Assembly (NCBI GenBank): GCA_937877685.1
Contig: CALFGU010000048.1
Coordinates: 1-23,535 of the forward strand
DNA: 23,535 bases
DNA from: an uncultured Prevotella sp.
Lineage (GTDB): Bacteria; Bacteroidota; Bacteroidia; Bacteroidales; Bacteroidaceae
Direction: 5' to 3'
Under the pieces are notes generated by a model. The model did no database searches. It saw only the letters and a program-made list of their open reading frames with translations, and had not been told where the DNA came from. Positions within the stretch are counted from its first letter, which is position 1; each line of letters starts with the position of its first letter. The position numbers and the translations under genes are program-made. Of the stretch, positions 22,260 to 23,535 are shown in pieces.

Positions 22260-22336
22260 TGCCTAATATGCGTGAAAACGCTTTCTGCGCTGAACAATCC
22301 AGTGATAATATATAATTTTTAAACACACACTATCCG

Positions 22337-23535
22337 ATGAATGTGATTACAAAATCTGTTACTCTCGCTGACGGACGCACCATCAGCATTGAAACAGGAA
22401 AGCTCGCTAAGCAAGCAGACGGAAGCGTAATGCTCCGAATGAACAACACTATGTTGCTTGCTACTGTTTGCGGTGCTAAGGATGCTAATCCCGGTACCGA
22501 TTTCATGCCGCTCCAATGCGACTATAAGGAAAAATATTCTGCTGCCGGCCGTTTCCCTGGTGGTTTCACAAAACGTGAAGGCCGTGCTTCTGATTACGAA
22601 ATCTTGACTAGCCGTCTCGTTGACCGTGCGCTCCGTCCCCTTTTCCCTGGCGACTACCACGCTGAAGTTTATGTGAATATCATTCTCTTCTCTGCCGATG
22701 GCGTAGATCAGCCCGACGCACTCGCAGGTTTTGCTGCTTCTGCCGCACTTGCTTGTACGGACATCCCCTTCGAAGGTCCCATCTCTGAAGTTCGCGTAGC
22801 TCGCATCAATGGTGAGTACGTGATCAACCCCACTTTCGAACAAATGAAGGAGGCTGATATGGACCTCATGGTGGCTGCTACGATGGACAACATCATGATG
22901 GTGGAAGGCGAAATGGATGAAGTGCCCGAATCTGCACTTCTCGAAGCCCTTAAGGCGGCTCACGAAGCCATCAAGCCCATGTGCCAACTCCAGATTGACC
23001 TCATGAAGGAACTCGGTACTGACGTGAAGCGCGAATACTGCCACGAAGTGAACGACGAAGACCTCCGTAAGTTGTGTCACGAACAGTGCTACCAGAAGTG
23101 TTACGACATCACAAAGAGCGCACTCGAAAAGCATGCACGCCTTGAGGCATTTGAAGCGGTGCGTGAAGCATTCAAGGAAGAATATGCTGCTGCTCATGCA
23201 GAACTTTCAGCAGAAGAACTCGAAGAAAAGAATGACCTTATCAACCGTTACTACCACGATGTAGAAAAGGATGCTATGCGTCGTTGCATTCTTGATGAAG
23301 GAATCCGCCTTGACGGACGTAAGACTACGGATATCCGACCCATTTGGTGCGAAGTGGATCCCCTTCCCATGCCTCACGGTTCTTCAATCTTCACACGTGG
23401 CGAAACGCAGTCACTCTCTACCTGTACGCTCGGAACAAAACTTGACGAAAAGATGGTAGATGACGTTCTCGACAAGAGCTATCAGCGTTTCCTTCTCCAC
23501 TATAACTTCCCCCCCTTCTCAACTGGCGAAGCAAA
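22337..23535 (+). CDS. pnp: Polyribonucleotide nucleotidyltransferase (PNPase), 5' part
   Basis: The frame opens at the ATG at 22337 (MNVITKSVTLADGRTISIET) and stays open to the window end: 399 codons plus two bases of an enzyme usually about 710-760 residues. PNPase degrades RNA 3'-to-5' by phosphorolysis and can add tails; it forms a trimer and often joins the degradosome. Visible are the first RNase PH domain, with GKLAKQADGSVMLRMNNTML, SAAGRFPGGFTKREGR (68-83) and SRLVDRALRPLFPG (92-105), then the helical linker (about 225-310, rich in Lys and Glu), then the start of the second RNase PH domain, GIRLDGRKTTDIRPI... HGSSIFTRGETQSL. The catalytic second half, KH and S1 domains lie beyond the window. 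A long antisense open frame (22319-23197) is a composition shadow. Confidence 0.97.
   Translation, partial: MNVITKSVTLADGRTISIETGKLAKQADGSVMLRMNNTMLLATVCGAKDANPGTDFMPLQCDYKEKYSAAGRFPGGFTKREGRASDYEILTSRLVDRALRPLFPGDYHAEVYVNIILFSADGVDQPDALAGFAASAALACTDIPFEGPISEVRVARINGEYVINPTFEQMKEADMDLMVAATMDNIMMVEGEMDEVPESALLEALKAAHEAIKPMCQLQIDLMKELGTDVKREYCHEVNDEDLRKLCHEQCYQKCYDITKSALEKHARLEAFEAVREAFKEEYAAAHAELSAEELEEKNDLINRYYHDVEKDAMRRCILDEGIRLDGRKTTDIRPIWCEVDPLPMPHGSSIFTRGETQSLSTCTLGTKLDEKMVDDVLDKSYQRFLLHYNFPPFSTGEA

Noticed and set aside
22319..23197. 292-codon open frame on the minus strand
   Set aside because: It lies antisense to pnp, whose plus-strand frame has clear PNPase motifs throughout; the antisense product has no recognisable domain and arises from codon bias.

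Overview
The window is a piece of a Bacteroidales chromosome, most likely from the Prevotellaceae or a close relative. Four things point there: Bacteroides-type promoter boxes (TTTG, about 20 bp, then TAnnTTTG) instead of sigma-70 boxes, almost no Shine-Dalgarno signals, a short C-terminal IYDLQGR...GIHIVNGK domain on a secreted protease, and a Bacteroidetes-specific C-terminal tail on the rhomboid protease. Most of the genes are ordinary core genes. I see no rRNA, tRNA, CRISPR array, prophage or transposase gene.

Layout, left to right. Positions 1-539 (+) hold the end of a DUF799/GNA1162-type lipoprotein gene, which converges on the genes that follow. From 892 to 12022 everything is on the minus strand: a frameshifted secreted metzincin protease (892-2504), a membrane-anchored endonuclease/exonuclease/phosphatase protein (2674-3864), a rhomboid protease (4231-5148), cysS (5349-6824), recX (6958-7413), a GT2 and a GT4 glycosyltransferase (7418-9482), lgt (9676-10509) and a CPA1-type K+/H+ antiporter (10562-12022). 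The minus strand continues with a 1782-residue alpha-2-macroglobulin-like protein (12439-17787), ybeY (18242-18667) and rsmI (18918-19637). Transcription then diverges to the plus strand: an AI-2E/PerM-type membrane protein, ruvB, and the 5' half of pnp, which runs off the window end.

Likely transcription units are GT4-GT2-recX (gaps of 13 and 4 nt), antiporter-lgt (gap 52 nt), rsmI-ybeY (ending in a strong intrinsic terminator at 18051-18093) and AI-2E-ruvB (gap 12 nt). The proteins do not form one pathway. They cover envelope biogenesis (Lgt, A2M, glycosyltransferases, rhomboid, DUF799 lipoprotein), translation and ribosome maturation (CysS, YbeY, RsmI), RNA decay (PNPase) and DNA repair (RuvB, RecX).

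The unusual content is between the genes. (1) A family of 21-bp tandem units, exactly two helical turns long, occurs in six separate intergenic gaps (725-787, 4003-4086, 6863-6904, 9538-9600, 12274-12336, 22002-22064). Many units contain the dyad TAAGT-n-ACTTA or its relative TAAGTCTCAAA, often followed by an AATTT-rich half. (2) An 8-bp degenerate array, consensus (A/G/T)AGGTTAT, sits directly against the start codons of both the rhomboid gene and ybeY. (3) A 182-bp element with 60-bp near-perfect terminal inverted repeats (57/60) lies between rsmI and ybeY and looks like a MITE or palindromic repeat. The 21-bp family is the best candidate for something undescribed.
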